Part shown: piece after piece, positions 26,365 to 35,306 of the stretch
Position numbering within the stretch: the first letter of the stretch is position 1
How the letters are laid out: every line of letters starts with the position of its first letter
Assembly: GCA_910583675.1 (NCBI GenBank)
Contig: CAJTYH010000023.1
Coordinates: 1 to 52,154, forward strand
Source: an uncultured Muribaculaceae bacterium
Lineage (GTDB): Bacteria > Bacteroidota > Bacteroidia > Bacteroidales > Muribaculaceae
DNA: 52,154 bases
Reading direction: 5' to 3'
Notes under the pieces: generated by a model
Databases searched by the model: none
The model's input: only the letters and a program-made list of their open reading frames with translations
What the model was told of the DNA's origin: nothing
Made by a program: the position numbers and the translations under genes

Positions 26365-27663
26365 ATGAAAAGAAAATTGTTTTCACAGATAAGACATGAA
26401 TGGCGCGGCAATCTTTGGCTTGGCATTGAATTGCTGGTGGTCAGCGTAGTGTTGTGGTATATATTCGACAGCTTTGTGTCTACATGGCAGCAGTGGCATT
26501 TGCCCAACAGTTATAATACTGAGAATTGTTTCAAGGTGGAAATTGGTGACGGTGGGGAAGAAGGCGATGTAAACTCATGGGAGAATCGCTGCAATGCCGT
26601 GGCTACGCTTGTGGATCGTATGCGGAAGTATCCCGGTGTGCAATATGCCTCATTGGTGTGTGCAGAAGCCTCCATACCTCATATGCGGAGTTTTTGGGGC
26701 GTGAATCTGAATACTGTCGACGACGGGAAGGATTCCGTGAGAAACGTGATGGTGGGGTTGCATTGCGTGGATCAGGATTATTTCAAGGTGCTCAGGATAC
26801 CCGGCATAGACGGGGAGACACCCGAGGAAATGAGCGAGAAATTCCGTCCGGGCACTATCTTTCTGTCAGATAATGTACCTTTCAAGTACATCCCCGACGG
26901 CAGTGATGAGTCATGGGACTATGAGATGTGGGACAAGTTCCTGCATTCTTCTGCCCGTGAACTGCTTGGCCGGCGGTTCACAATGAGCGGTGACACTATT
27001 CCAAGGACTGTATCGGGTATTATCAAGCCTTTCAAGCGCATGAATTTCGAATATCCGAGGGAAGCGGTTCTGCTCTCAGAGAATCCGTCGGAGATGGGTC
27101 ATTATAATTTTATTCTTGTGCGTGTGTTCCCGGAAAACGTGGCCGATTTCAAGGAGAACGTAATGCAGGATATTGATAGGGTTTTTACGGTTGGAAACAA
27201 GCTTATAAGAAGCGTCACCTCTTTTGATGATATACAACGCAGTGTAGAGGCTGAGGACTGGAAGGACATAATCTCATATGTGTTCCTGATGGTTTTCCTG
27301 CTTATAAGCATTTTCCTCGGATTGCTTGGGGCATTCTGGTTTCGCACCCAGCAGAGGGTGGGCGAGATTGCCATACGTAAGGTGAACGGTGCCACGAACC
27401 GTCAGGTCTTTGCCCGTCTCATCTCTGAGGGATTGTTGATCCTGCTGTTTGTCACTCCGGCGGCTCTTGTGGTTGACTGGCTTCTTACCCACTATGAGCT
27501 TTGCAGCCAGTTCCCCGGCTACCTTTACTTCGAGCCTGTGCGTTTCACCCTCTCCGCCCTGTTCTCTTTCCTTTCACTGGCTCTGATGATAGTGCTCGGC
27601 ATATGGTTCCCTGCCCGCAAGGCCATGCAGGTGGATCCGGCCCTCGCTCTCAAGGATGAGTAA
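26365..27663 (+). CDS. FtsX/MacB-type ABC permease 2
   Basis: Second permease, 432 residues, with the same layout: N-terminal helix (about 18-35), periplasmic domain, and three C-terminal helices. The motif V-G-E-I-A-I-R-K-V-N-G-A follows the second helix. It is similar in plan to permease 1 but clearly diverged, suggesting a heterodimer. Repeat copy D follows the stop codon. Confidence 0.92.
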   Translation: MKRKLFSQIRHEWRGNLWLGIELLVVSVVLWYIFDSFVSTWQQWHLPNSYNTENCFKVEIGDGGEEGDVNSWENRCNAVATLVDRMRKYPGVQYASLVCAEASIPHMRSFWGVNLNTVDDGKDSVRNVMVGLHCVDQDYFKVLRIPGIDGETPEEMSEKFRPGTIFLSDNVPFKYIPDGSDESWDYEMWDKFLHSSARELLGRRFTMSGDTIPRTVSGIIKPFKRMNFEYPREAVLLSENPSEMGHYNFILVRVFPENVADFKENVMQDIDRVFTVGNKLIRSVTSFDDIQRSVEAEDWKDIISYVFLMVFLLISIFLGLLGAFWFRTQQRVGEIAIRKVNGATNRQVFARLISEGLLILLFVTPAALVVDWLLTHYELCSQFPGYLYFEPVRFTLSALFSFLSLALMIVLGIWFPARKAMQVDPALALKDE

Positions 27664-27665
27664 AA

Positions 27666-27864
27666 AATAGAAGTAAGAAGTTAGAGCATTAGAAGTCAAG
27701 CAATAATACAAAAATAGAGCTTGAAAAGTTAGAGCAAAAGAAATTAGGCAAAAATACTTGTGTTGATGTCTCTGATATCTCTGATTCCTCTGATGTCTCT
27801 GATCCCTATTTTTCTCTCAATTTCTTGATTTCTTGCTTGACTTCTCCTGCTCTAACTTCTAAAT
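27666..27864 (+). repeat. Intergenic repeat family, copy D
   Basis: Left arm with TAGAGCATTAGAAGTCAAGC (degenerate further on), four CTCTGATNN units (about 27766-27804) and a right arm with TTGACTTCTCCTGCTCTAAC. The most diverged copy in its left arm. Confidence 0.75.
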
Positions 27865-27876
27865 TTCTCTTTAATT

Positions 27877-29361
27877 ATGAAAAAGATCCTGATATTTGTG
27901 TTGACAGTGCTCTGCTTCCTTCTTGCATTCGCGCAGGAGGATAGTGGAGGCAAGGTTGTGGAGCTGAGTCTGGAGGAGGCGATAGCGCGGGCGCGGGTGA
28001 GGAGCGTGGATGCCGCCGTGGCGCTTGACGAGTTGCGGCGCGCCTATTGGGAATACCGCACATACCGCGCTGAATTGTTGCCTGAGGTAAATTTTCAGGC
28101 TACCTTGCCGAGCTATCGCAGGCAATACAGCGCATATATGAATTCCGAGGGCTCCTATGGTTTCGTGCGGAATAATTTCATGGAGATGAGCGGCACCCTG
28201 TCTCTTTCCCAAAACATATGGCTGACCGGCGGCACTCTCTCGCTCAATACTTCGTTCGATTTCTATCGCGATTTCGAGACGGTCAACAATAGGTTCATGT
28301 CCATTCCGGTGGCCTTGACGCTCAATCAGCCTCTTTTCGCGGCGAACCGCATAAGGTGGAACCGGCGCATAGAGCCTGTACGCTATGCCGAGGCTAAGGC
28401 CGCATTCCTGAGCGCCACGGAGCAGGTGGCGATGTCGGCAATAAACTTGTATTTCGATCTGCTTATGGCGCGTGAGAATGTGGCCATAACACGTCAGAAT
28501 CTTGCCAATGCGGAGAAACTATATGAGGTTGCGCGAGAGAAGCGCACGATGGGGCAGATAAGCGAGAACGACCTCTTGCAGATGGAGCTGAATCTATTGG
28601 AGGCGCGATCCGTGCTCACCGACCGTGAAAGCTCACTGAAAAGCAGCATGTTCGCCTTGCGGTCGTTCCTGGAATACGATGAGGATGCGGAGCTTGTGCC
28701 GTCCGTACCTGAGAACCTTCCCGAAGTGGATGTGACCTATGCCGATGCGCTTGACAGGGCTTTGGCCAACAATAAGTTCGCCCGTAATATCCGTCGCCGT
28801 CAGCTTGAGGCGGACTATGCGGTGGCGAGGGCTAAAGGTGAGCAGCGGGAGATCAACCTGTTCGCACAGGTGGGCTATACGGGCACTTCCAATGAGCTGC
28901 CACAGGCATATCGCAACCTGCGTGGCAATCAGGTGGTGGAAGTCGGGGTGAGGATACCGATTCTCGACTGGGGGCGTAGGCGTGGTGCCGTCAAGGTGGC
29001 AGAGAGCAACCGACGCGTCGTTGAAAGCCGTTTGCGGCAGGAAACTATGAATTTCAATCAGGATCTGTTCATTCTCGTGGAACGCTTCTGCAGCCAGCAG
29101 GAGCAGTTGGACATTGCCCGTCGCGCCGATGCCATCGCCCGCAAACGCTATGCCACCAATGTGGAGACTTTCCTCATAGGGCGCATCTCCACGCTTGACC
29201 TCAACGACTCTCAGGTCAAGAAGGACGAGTCGCGCCGTTCTATGATCAATGAGCTGTATCGTTTCTGGTATTACTATTACCAGATACGCAGCCTCACGCT
29301 GTGGGATTATGCCGGCGGATGCGACATAAATGCTGATTTCGATCGCATTGTCAACGGATGA
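27877..29361 (+). CDS. TolC-family outer-membrane efflux protein
   Basis: Outer-membrane channel for the pump, 494 residues, with a signal peptide (M-K-K-I-L-I-F, cleavage near A-F-A-Q). Two internally repeated halves of long helices and beta strands show the TolC pattern: L-S-L-E-E-A-I-A-R-A-R near residue 30, L-N-Q-P-L-F in the first half and V-G-V-R-I-P-I-L-D-W-G in the second. It closes the transporter part of the locus; the regulator follows after 47 bases. Confidence 0.93.
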   Translation: MKKILIFVLTVLCFLLAFAQEDSGGKVVELSLEEAIARARVRSVDAAVALDELRRAYWEYRTYRAELLPEVNFQATLPSYRRQYSAYMNSEGSYGFVRNNFMEMSGTLSLSQNIWLTGGTLSLNTSFDFYRDFETVNNRFMSIPVALTLNQPLFAANRIRWNRRIEPVRYAEAKAAFLSATEQVAMSAINLYFDLLMARENVAITRQNLANAEKLYEVAREKRTMGQISENDLLQMELNLLEARSVLTDRESSLKSSMFALRSFLEYDEDAELVPSVPENLPEVDVTYADALDRALANNKFARNIRRRQLEADYAVARAKGEQREINLFAQVGYTGTSNELPQAYRNLRGNQVVEVGVRIPILDWGRRRGAVKVAESNRRVVESRLRQETMNFNQDLFILVERFCSQQEQLDIARRADAIARKRYATNVETFLIGRISTLDLNDSQVKKDESRRSMINELYRFWYYYYQIRSLTLWDYAGGCDINADFDRIVNG

Positions 29362-29395
29362 TGCCCCGGGCGATAATGTTGTTATGAACTTTTCG

Positions 29396-29403
29396 TACCT
29401 TTG
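29396..29403 (+). promoter_or_regulatory. -7 box TACCTTTG before the response regulator
   Basis: Matches TAnnTTTG and ends six bases before the ATG at 29409, which would give a leaderless message. It would supply basal expression of the regulator independently of sigma-54. No good -33 box. Confidence 0.45.
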
Positions 29404-29408
29404 TCTAT

Positions 29409-30749
29409 ATGATATTGATAGTAGATGATGACAGGACGGTGAGGCTCTCCCTCGGCATGCTCATGCGAAGGGAGGGGTGGGAATCTCTTGCCGCGGCCAA
29501 TCCCGGGGAGGCTCTGGCTGCAGTAAGGGAGCATCCGGAGATCCGTCTTGCCATATTTGACATGAATTTCAGCCACTCTACATCGGGCGAGGAGGGACTT
29601 GAGCTGTTGCGCCGTGTGAAGGTGCTTCGTCCAGAACTGCCTGTGATCCTGATCACTGCATGGGGGAGCATCCCCTTGGCGGTGGAAGGGATGCGCATGG
29701 GTGCGTTTGACTTCATTGCCAAGCCGTGGGATAACCATGTGTTCTGCCGCCAGGTCAGGACAGCCTTGGAACTTACCGACAAGTCCCTGCTGAATGCTCC
29801 GGATGGCCTTTCCGGTTTCAGTTGCCCGGAGATCATTGGCCGTAGCCGTGTCATGACCGAGCTGCTTGAAACGGTGGCGAGGGTTGCGTCCACGGATGCC
29901 CCGGTGCTTCTGCTGGGAGAGAACGGTACCGGCAAGGAGATGGTGGCACAGGCCATACATCGTAATTCCAGACGGTCGTCAGGTCGGATGGTGACCGTGA
30001 ATATCGGCGGTATGCCGCAACCTCTTTTCGAGAGCGAGATGTTCGGACATGTGAGGGGCGCGTTTACAGGAGCGGTGGCCGATCGCGCAGGGCGTTTTGA
30101 GATGGCCGACGGCGGCACGATCTTCCTTGACGAGGTTGGGGAGCTGGATCTCTCATGTCAGGTAAAACTGCTGCGTGTGCTGCAACAGCACACATTCGAG
30201 AGGATAGGGGAAAGTAAGACACGCACCTCCGACTTCCGCGTCATCGCCGCCACCAACGCCGATCTGCCCCGGATGGTGAGTGAGCGGACTTTCCGCGAGG
30301 ATCTGTTCTATCGCCTTAACCTGATTACGCTCCGCATCCCCCCGTTGCGTGAGCGCAAGGGAGACATGCCGTTGCTCGTAAGGCATTTCGCACAGCAATG
30401 TGCCGTATCCTCTGGATGCGAGCCGCCGGAAATCACAACCGATGCCATTGAATATCTGAAAACGCTCCCCTTTACCGGCAACATCCGTGAATTGAAGAAT
30501 CTCGTAGAGCGCACGATGCTCATAAACGGTGGAACGGGTCGCCTTGATGCCGATGCTTTCCGCCGCAACGCTATGGGTGGTGTTGAGCTTTCCGGTTCAT
30601 ATCCTGCCGTTACGCTTGACGATATGGAGCGGATAGCCATTGCAGACGCCATGCGGCGGCACAATGGCAATGTGAGCCATGTAGCTGAGACGCTCGGCAT
30701 CACACGCCAGGCGCTATATCGCAAGCTGGAAAAATATGGAATGAAATGA
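29409..30749 (+). CDS. Sigma-54-dependent response regulator (NtrC type)
   Basis: 446-residue activator. Receiver domain 1-115 with phospho-acceptor D51 (I-F-D-M-N-F) and K105. AAA+ domain about 140-375 with Walker A G-E-N-G-T-G-K-E (170-177), the sigma-54 contact loop G-A-F-T-G-A (217-222) and Walker B F-L-D-E (239-242). Fis-type helix-turn-helix at the end (N-V-S-H-V-A-E-T-L-G-I-T-R-Q-A-L-Y). All parts needed for sigma-54 activation are intact. Its gene overlaps the kinase gene by four bases (ATGA), so they form a two-component pair. The likely target is the -24/-12 promoter of the same locus at 22669. Confidence 0.96.
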   Translation: MILIVDDDRTVRLSLGMLMRREGWESLAAANPGEALAAVREHPEIRLAIFDMNFSHSTSGEEGLELLRRVKVLRPELPVILITAWGSIPLAVEGMRMGAFDFIAKPWDNHVFCRQVRTALELTDKSLLNAPDGLSGFSCPEIIGRSRVMTELLETVARVASTDAPVLLLGENGTGKEMVAQAIHRNSRRSSGRMVTVNIGGMPQPLFESEMFGHVRGAFTGAVADRAGRFEMADGGTIFLDEVGELDLSCQVKLLRVLQQHTFERIGESKTRTSDFRVIAATNADLPRMVSERTFREDLFYRLNLITLRIPPLRERKGDMPLLVRHFAQQCAVSSGCEPPEITTDAIEYLKTLPFTGNIRELKNLVERTMLINGGTGRLDADAFRRNAMGGVELSGSYPAVTLDDMERIAIADAMRRHNGNVSHVAETLGITRQALYRKLEKYGMK

Positions 30750-32032
30750 GGACGTTATTTGCATTGTTGGCAGTTTGCCTGGTGGCTCTCGCCGTCAGGC
30801 AGTTTCTTTTTCCCGCATCGCCGGTGTGGATTGCGGGAGTGTTGCTTGCACTCATGGCTCTTTTGCTCGTGATACTTTACTTTTCGGTGGTGCGCCCCAT
30901 GTCGGTGCTTGCGACCGGTGTGGATCTTGTACGTGGACAGGATTTCAACAGCCGTCTCGTAAAGGTCGGTCAGCCTGATGCCGACCGGCTCGTTGACCTG
31001 TTCAACCGCATGATGGAGCGGATAAAGGAGGAACGGTTGCTCAAAGAGGAGAAAAACCTGTTTCTGGAACAGCTGATAGAGGCATCTCCCTCCGGGATAG
31101 TGATACTTGACTTCGACGGGAAAGTGATGAAGGGAAATCCTGTGGCATGCAGCCTTCTTGGCATTGATTCCCGGGTGAAAGGGAAACGCCTCTCGGAACT
31201 GGATGGTGAACTTTGGGGAGCCATCGCATCTGTCAAGGAGGGCAGCAGTGCCACTGTGCGCATGAGCGACAGTCACATCTATCGTATATCTCGTATGTGG
31301 TTTGTTGATCGCGGTTTCCGTAGGCCGTTCATCGTGACTGAATCCCTTACCGAGGAGATGCACCGGGCGGAAAAGGAAGCCTACGGCAAAGTCATACAAA
31401 TGATAGCGCACGAGGTGAACAACTCGATAGCAGGTGTCAAGTCAATACTGGAGACTCTTGCCGATACGCTGTCCGATGACGGCAATATGGTGGAAGTGAT
31501 AGGCTGTTGCCGGGACAGGTGTATGTCAATGAGCCGGTTCATTACTTCTTATGCCGACGTGGTGAAGTTGCCGGCACCTGTTCTGCAACCCCTTGAGCTG
31601 AATGCTTTCCTGCTTGGGCAGCATCGTTTCCTTGAGGGATTGGTTCCTTCCGGAAGCGGCGTAAAGATCAGGATGGAGCTGTGCGGTGAGCCGTTGGAGA
31701 TCATGGCAGATGAAGTCTTGTTGGGGCAGGTGCTTGTCAATGTGGTAAAGAATGCGATAGAGAGCACCGTGGTTGCCGGTTCCACTGCCGATGTCGTGGT
31801 CTCCACCATCGCTTCCTCTCAACCGATGCTCGTTATAGCCGACAGGGGAGCGGGGATCTCTCCCGAAGTGTCGGGCAAACTTTTCACCCCGTTTTTCTCC
31901 ACCAAATCCGGTGGCCAGGGGATCGGTCTCATGTGCGTCAGCGAGATCCTCTCTCGCCACGAAGCCCGCTTCTCCCTCTCCACTTCCCCCACCGACCACC
32001 TCACACGCTTTACAGTAATTTTCAAGAAATAG
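30746..32032 (+). CDS. Membrane sensor histidine kinase (NtrB-like)
   Basis: 428 residues. Two membrane helices (about 5-22 and 27-49) with almost no periplasmic loop between them, a HAMP segment (about 51-95), a PAS-like domain (about 105-205), dimerisation domain with phospho-acceptor H222 (I-A-H-E-V-N-N), and an ATPase domain with N box N-V-V-K-N-A-I, G1 A-D-R-G-A-G-I and G2 G-Q-G-I-G-L. The tiny outside loop suggests it senses a signal within the membrane or cytoplasm, which fits an envelope-stress or drug-responsive pump. The stop codon TAG is the first part of repeat copy E. Confidence 0.93.
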   Translation: MRTLFALLAVCLVALAVRQFLFPASPVWIAGVLLALMALLLVILYFSVVRPMSVLATGVDLVRGQDFNSRLVKVGQPDADRLVDLFNRMMERIKEERLLKEEKNLFLEQLIEASPSGIVILDFDGKVMKGNPVACSLLGIDSRVKGKRLSELDGELWGAIASVKEGSSATVRMSDSHIYRISRMWFVDRGFRRPFIVTESLTEEMHRAEKEAYGKVIQMIAHEVNNSIAGVKSILETLADTLSDDGNMVEVIGCCRDRCMSMSRFITSYADVVKLPAPVLQPLELNAFLLGQHRFLEGLVPSGSGVKIRMELCGEPLEIMADEVLLGQVLVNVVKNAIESTVVAGSTADVVVSTIASSQPMLVIADRGAGISPEVSGKLFTPFFSTKSGGQGIGLMCVSEILSRHEARFSLSTSPTDHLTRFTVIFKK

Positions 32033-32177
32033 AGCATTAGAAGCAAGAGCAAGAGAAGTCAAGCAATCATACTTGGTTTGATCCATTAGATCCCTCTGAC
32101 TCCTCTGATGTCTCTGATCTTCTATCAGATTAAGTATGATTGCTTGACTTCTCCTGCTCTTACTTCTTACTTCTATT
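32028..32177 (+). repeat. Intergenic repeat family, copy E (best-formed)
   Basis: Arms 32028-32074 and 32132-32177 are complementary over nearly their whole length, including the uninterrupted AGTCAAGCAATCATACTT block and its reverse complement. Between them are three CTCTGAYNN units (about 32094-32119). It overlaps the kinase stop codon and ends six bases before the stop codon of the convergent transporter gene (32183), where it may act as a terminator for both. Confidence 0.88.
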
Positions 32178-32182
32178 GTCTC

Positions 32183-33706
32183 TTATTTCGTAACCCTTTC
32201 AAGCCACTTGAGCATGGCGAACATTGCGCCCATGGAGATGAGGCAGACTGCCAGGAACACTGCCCATGCCACCCAGATGGGGCACTTGTTGTAGATGAGC
32301 GGGCCGATCCAGAGGAGCAGGTTGCCCAATGCGGTGGCACCAAGCCAGAGACCCTGGCACAGACCCTGCAGGTGCTTGGGGGCTACCTTGGAGACGAACG
32401 AGAGGCCGAGGGGTGAGATGAACAGTTCGGCCACGGTCATGAAGAAATAATAGAGGATGAGTACCCACCATCCGGCTTTCGCAACTGTGGCGCCTGATGC
32501 CACGAGTTCGCGGAATTCGGTTCCTGAGGGATAACCTTCACCGAGCGAGAAGAGGGTCAGGAAAAGGTATGCCACGCCGGCCAGTCCCATGCCGTATGCG
32601 ATCTTCTTGGGAGTGGAGATCTCCTTGCCGCGTTTGCCGAGCCATCCGAAGAGCCACATCACCAGCGGAGTGAGCACGATCACGAAGAACGGGTTCACGG
32701 CCTGCCAGATCTCGGGAGCTATCGCGGAGGTGTCGACGAAGTCGCGGGCGAAAAGCGACATGGAGGTGCCGTTCTGGTGGAATGAGAACCAGAAGAATAT
32801 GGCGATGCCGAGCACTGCGAAGAGTGCGTACATGCGCTGGCGTATCTCGCGAGCCATGGCGGTGCGCTCCTCTGCGGTGTATTTCACGCTCTCGGCCTTT
32901 TCCTTCTTTCCCGGGGTTGGAAGGCCTTTCTTTGTGGTAACGAAGATGATCAGTGAGATGATCATGGCGGCAACCGATGCAAAGAAGCTGAAGTGGATGC
33001 CGGTGTTGAACACCTTGAGATATTCGGAGCAGAACTCGCGGATGTTCTCCAGGCTCTGGCAACCTACCGAGGTGGCGAGGGCGTAGAGGTTGTTGATGTT
33101 CTCGTTGTTGATGGAGTCGCTCACGCTGAGGAACTGGTGGCACATTGCGGGGAAAGAGGCGTTGTAGACCATTCCGTTGATGTCAAGCCACCAGCTGCGG
33201 AGCATAGGGGCGATGAAAGGTGCCACGAGGCCGCCGATGTTGATGAACACGTAGAAGATCTGGAAACCGGAATCGCGTTGTGCCGCATAGCGGGGATTGT
33301 CGTAGAGCTGACCTACGATGGCCTGCAGGTTGCCTTTGAAGAGGCCGTTGCCGAAGGCTATGAAGAACAGCGCTCCTGCCGTCAGGGCAAGGAGCCAGGT
33401 GTGGTTCTCGGCCGTGTGGAACACCGGTATGGCAAGCACTACGTATCCGAGGGTCATGATGATGAGACCCCATATGATGGTGCCCTTGTAGTTCCGGGTC
33501 TTGTCGGCTATGAGACCGCCCACAAGGCTGAGCACATAGATGCCGGCATAGAAGAATGAATAGATCAGGGCGCTGGTTTCCTCGGATAGCCCGAATTTGG
33601 AGCATAGGAAGAGCACGAGCACGGCATTCATGATGTAATAGCCGAATCGTTCGCCCATGTTGGATAGCGCGGCCGGTATCAGGCCTTTGGGTTGGTTCTT
33701 GAACAT
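32183..33706 (-). CDS. Proton-coupled peptide transporter (POT/PTR family)
   Basis: Inner-membrane symporter for di- and tripeptides, 507 residues with about 14 predicted helices. The family motif near the N-terminus reads G-E-R-F-G-Y-Y (residues 18-24), matching the proton-coupling E-x-x-E-R-F-x-Y-Y region in part. A large cytoplasmic loop with many lysines lies mid-protein. It is the last gene of a minus-strand row; 32 bases separate it from sufE. Confidence 0.9.
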   Translation of the reverse strand: MFKNQPKGLIPAALSNMGERFGYYIMNAVLVLFLCSKFGLSEETSALIYSFFYAGIYVLSLVGGLIADKTRNYKGTIIWGLIIMTLGYVVLAIPVFHTAENHTWLLALTAGALFFIAFGNGLFKGNLQAIVGQLYDNPRYAAQRDSGFQIFYVFINIGGLVAPFIAPMLRSWWLDINGMVYNASFPAMCHQFLSVSDSINNENINNLYALATSVGCQSLENIREFCSEYLKVFNTGIHFSFFASVAAMIISLIIFVTTKKGLPTPGKKEKAESVKYTAEERTAMAREIRQRMYALFAVLGIAIFFWFSFHQNGTSMSLFARDFVDTSAIAPEIWQAVNPFFVIVLTPLVMWLFGWLGKRGKEISTPKKIAYGMGLAGVAYLFLTLFSLGEGYPSGTEFRELVASGATVAKAGWWVLILYYFFMTVAELFISPLGLSFVSKVAPKHLQGLCQGLWLGATALGNLLLWIGPLIYNKCPIWVAWAVFLAVCLISMGAMFAMLKWLERVTK

Positions 33707-33738
33707 GAGTGGTTTATTTGTTTAAGGTAAGTAATTGT

Positions 33739-34179
33739 TCAGGATTGTTTGTCGGAGGAGGAGATCTCCTTGAAGGCGAGGGCGTACATCTTCATCTGCT
33801 TAACCATGGCCAGCAGACCGTTGGAGCGGGTGGGGGAGAGGTGCTCCGACAGTCCGATCTCAGGGATAAAATAGAGGTCTGCGTCAAGTATCTCCTGTGG
33901 CGTATGGCCGGACAATACCTCAATGAGCATGCTGATGATCCCTTTTACGATTATGGCGTCGGAGTCGGCTGTGAATGTCACAGTGCCTTCCGGTGTCAGC
34001 TCGGCATTGAGCCATACGCGGCTTTGGCACCCTTCGATGAGGTGTTGCGGGGTCTTGTATTTCTCGTCGATGGGGGGGAGGGCGTTGCCTAAGTCTATTA
34101 TGTAGGCATAGCGATCCATCCAGTCGTCAAGTTCGGACATCTCTTCTACTATCCGGTCTTGTGTCTCGTTTATTGTCAT
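33739..34179 (-). CDS. sufE: SufE cysteine desulfuration protein
   Basis: Accepts sulfur from the desulfurase SufS for iron-sulfur cluster assembly; cytoplasmic. The start at 34179 (M-T-I-N-E-T-Q) gives 146 residues and places the acceptor cysteine at C51 in E-G-C-Q-S-R-V-W, the same number as in E. coli. A longer frame to 34341 runs into the next gene and is rejected. 17 bases from the glutaminyl-cyclase-like gene, so probably co-transcribed with it. No other suf gene is present in the window. Confidence 0.93.
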   Translation of the reverse strand: MTINETQDRIVEEMSELDDWMDRYAYIIDLGNALPPIDEKYKTPQHLIEGCQSRVWLNAELTPEGTVTFTADSDAIIVKGIISMLIEVLSGHTPQEILDADLYFIPEIGLSEHLSPTRSNGLLAMVKQMKMYALAFKEISSSDKQS

Positions 34180-34196
34180 GTCTGTAGTGATTGATT

Positions 34197-35225
34197 TCAG
34201 TTCAGGATTGTGTTTACGACGGTCTGTGCGGCGGCTTTCAGCGTATTGCGGTCGATGCCGGAGAGGTTGTCGCCCATCGTGTGCCATGTGGGGTTGAACG
34301 AGCCGGTCTGTCCGTTGATGCTCTCTATTATGTCTATGCATGGGATTCCGGCGCGATTTACAAACAGGTGGTCGTCAACGACTGCACCTCCCGGCTGGTT
34401 CACGAACCGTTCGCCGAATCCGCTGCGGCGGGCGATGCTCCAGACCTTGTCAACCACGGGCGATGCATGGCGTTGCGAGAAATATTCCCGATGGAATAAT
34501 GCATCCCGGCCTCCAACCATGTCAAGGAGGATTCCGAAACGCGGACGGTTTTCTGTGGTATATGGCATCTGTTTTACCCATTCCTGTGTGCCGAGGCACC
34601 ATGTCTCCTCGGTATCTCCCGAGCCGCCGCTTTCGCCGGAGTCCTCCATGTCGACGAACAGCAGATCCACACCGAGACTGTCAGGCAGCTCAGGTGCCAG
34701 CACACGTGCCGTTTCCATCAGTACAGCCACGCCGCTTGCCCCGTCGTTTGCCCCGTCGATCGGGGTGTCGTGCATGGATTCGTCGGGATCGCTGTCCGCC
34801 CATGGGCGCGTATCGTAATGTGCAAGCAGGAGCACACGGTCTGCCGCTTCCGGATTTATCCGGCCGAGTATGTTTTTGGCAGTGAACTTTTCTCCTTTGA
34901 ACGTGGTCACCGGGGCGCTTTGTATGACTACCGTATCCACTCCGCATGCCTTCAGGTAGCCGGTGATAAGCGCCACGCACCTTTCATGCGCTTCCGAGCC
35001 GGGGGTGCGGGGGCCAAGGGTTACCTGTCTCTCTACATGCGAGTATAGCGAATCCGCGCAGACCGGTACGGTGCGAAGCGTGTCGGCACTGGTGTCGGAT
35101 ATCTTTGTGGCAACATTCCCGTTTCCTGAGCATGAACAGAGGGCAACCGCTCCAGAGGAAAGGCATATGGCTGCACAGAGCATCACAAACGGGAGAATGG
35201 CCAATTTTTTCAGGGATGTCTCCAT
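34197..35225 (-). CDS. M28-family glutaminyl-peptide cyclotransferase-like lipoprotein
   Basis: Predicted zinc enzyme that closes N-terminal glutamine of exported proteins to pyroglutamate; a peptidase of the same fold is the alternative. From the start at 35225 it is 342 residues with a hydrophobic signal and cysteines at A-L-C-S-C-S that suit a lipoprotein. Zinc-site segments visible are L-A-H-Y-D-T-R-P-W, D-G-A-N-D-G-A-S-G, D-M-E-D-S-G-E and the late V-D-D-H. In Bacteroidota such enzymes act on the many periplasmic proteins that start with Gln after signal cleavage. Confidence 0.85.
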   Translation of the reverse strand: METSLKKLAILPFVMLCAAICLSSGAVALCSCSGNGNVATKISDTSADTLRTVPVCADSLYSHVERQVTLGPRTPGSEAHERCVALITGYLKACGVDTVVIQSAPVTTFKGEKFTAKNILGRINPEAADRVLLLAHYDTRPWADSDPDESMHDTPIDGANDGASGVAVLMETARVLAPELPDSLGVDLLFVDMEDSGESGGSGDTEETWCLGTQEWVKQMPYTTENRPRFGILLDMVGGRDALFHREYFSQRHASPVVDKVWSIARRSGFGERFVNQPGGAVVDDHLFVNRAGIPCIDIIESINGQTGSFNPTWHTMGDNLSGIDRNTLKAAAQTVVNTILN

Positions 35226-35230
35226 ATTCT

Positions 35231-35239
35231 GCAAAATTA
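35231..35239 (-). promoter_or_regulatory. -7 box TAATTTTGC before the glutaminyl-cyclase-like gene
   Basis: Fits TAnnTTTGC and ends about six bases before the start codon, so transcription would begin at or next to the ATG. Confidence 0.5.
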
Positions 35240-35306
35240 ACCCTTTCGTCGCGGATATGCAAGAATATGGAAACAAGAAGTCAAGAAGTAGGAGCACATC
35301 GGCACA

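Noticed and set aside
35271..35298. Fragment resembling the intergenic repeat left arm
   Set aside because: Only short words such as AGAAGTCAAGAAGTAGGAGC recur; there is no core or second arm.
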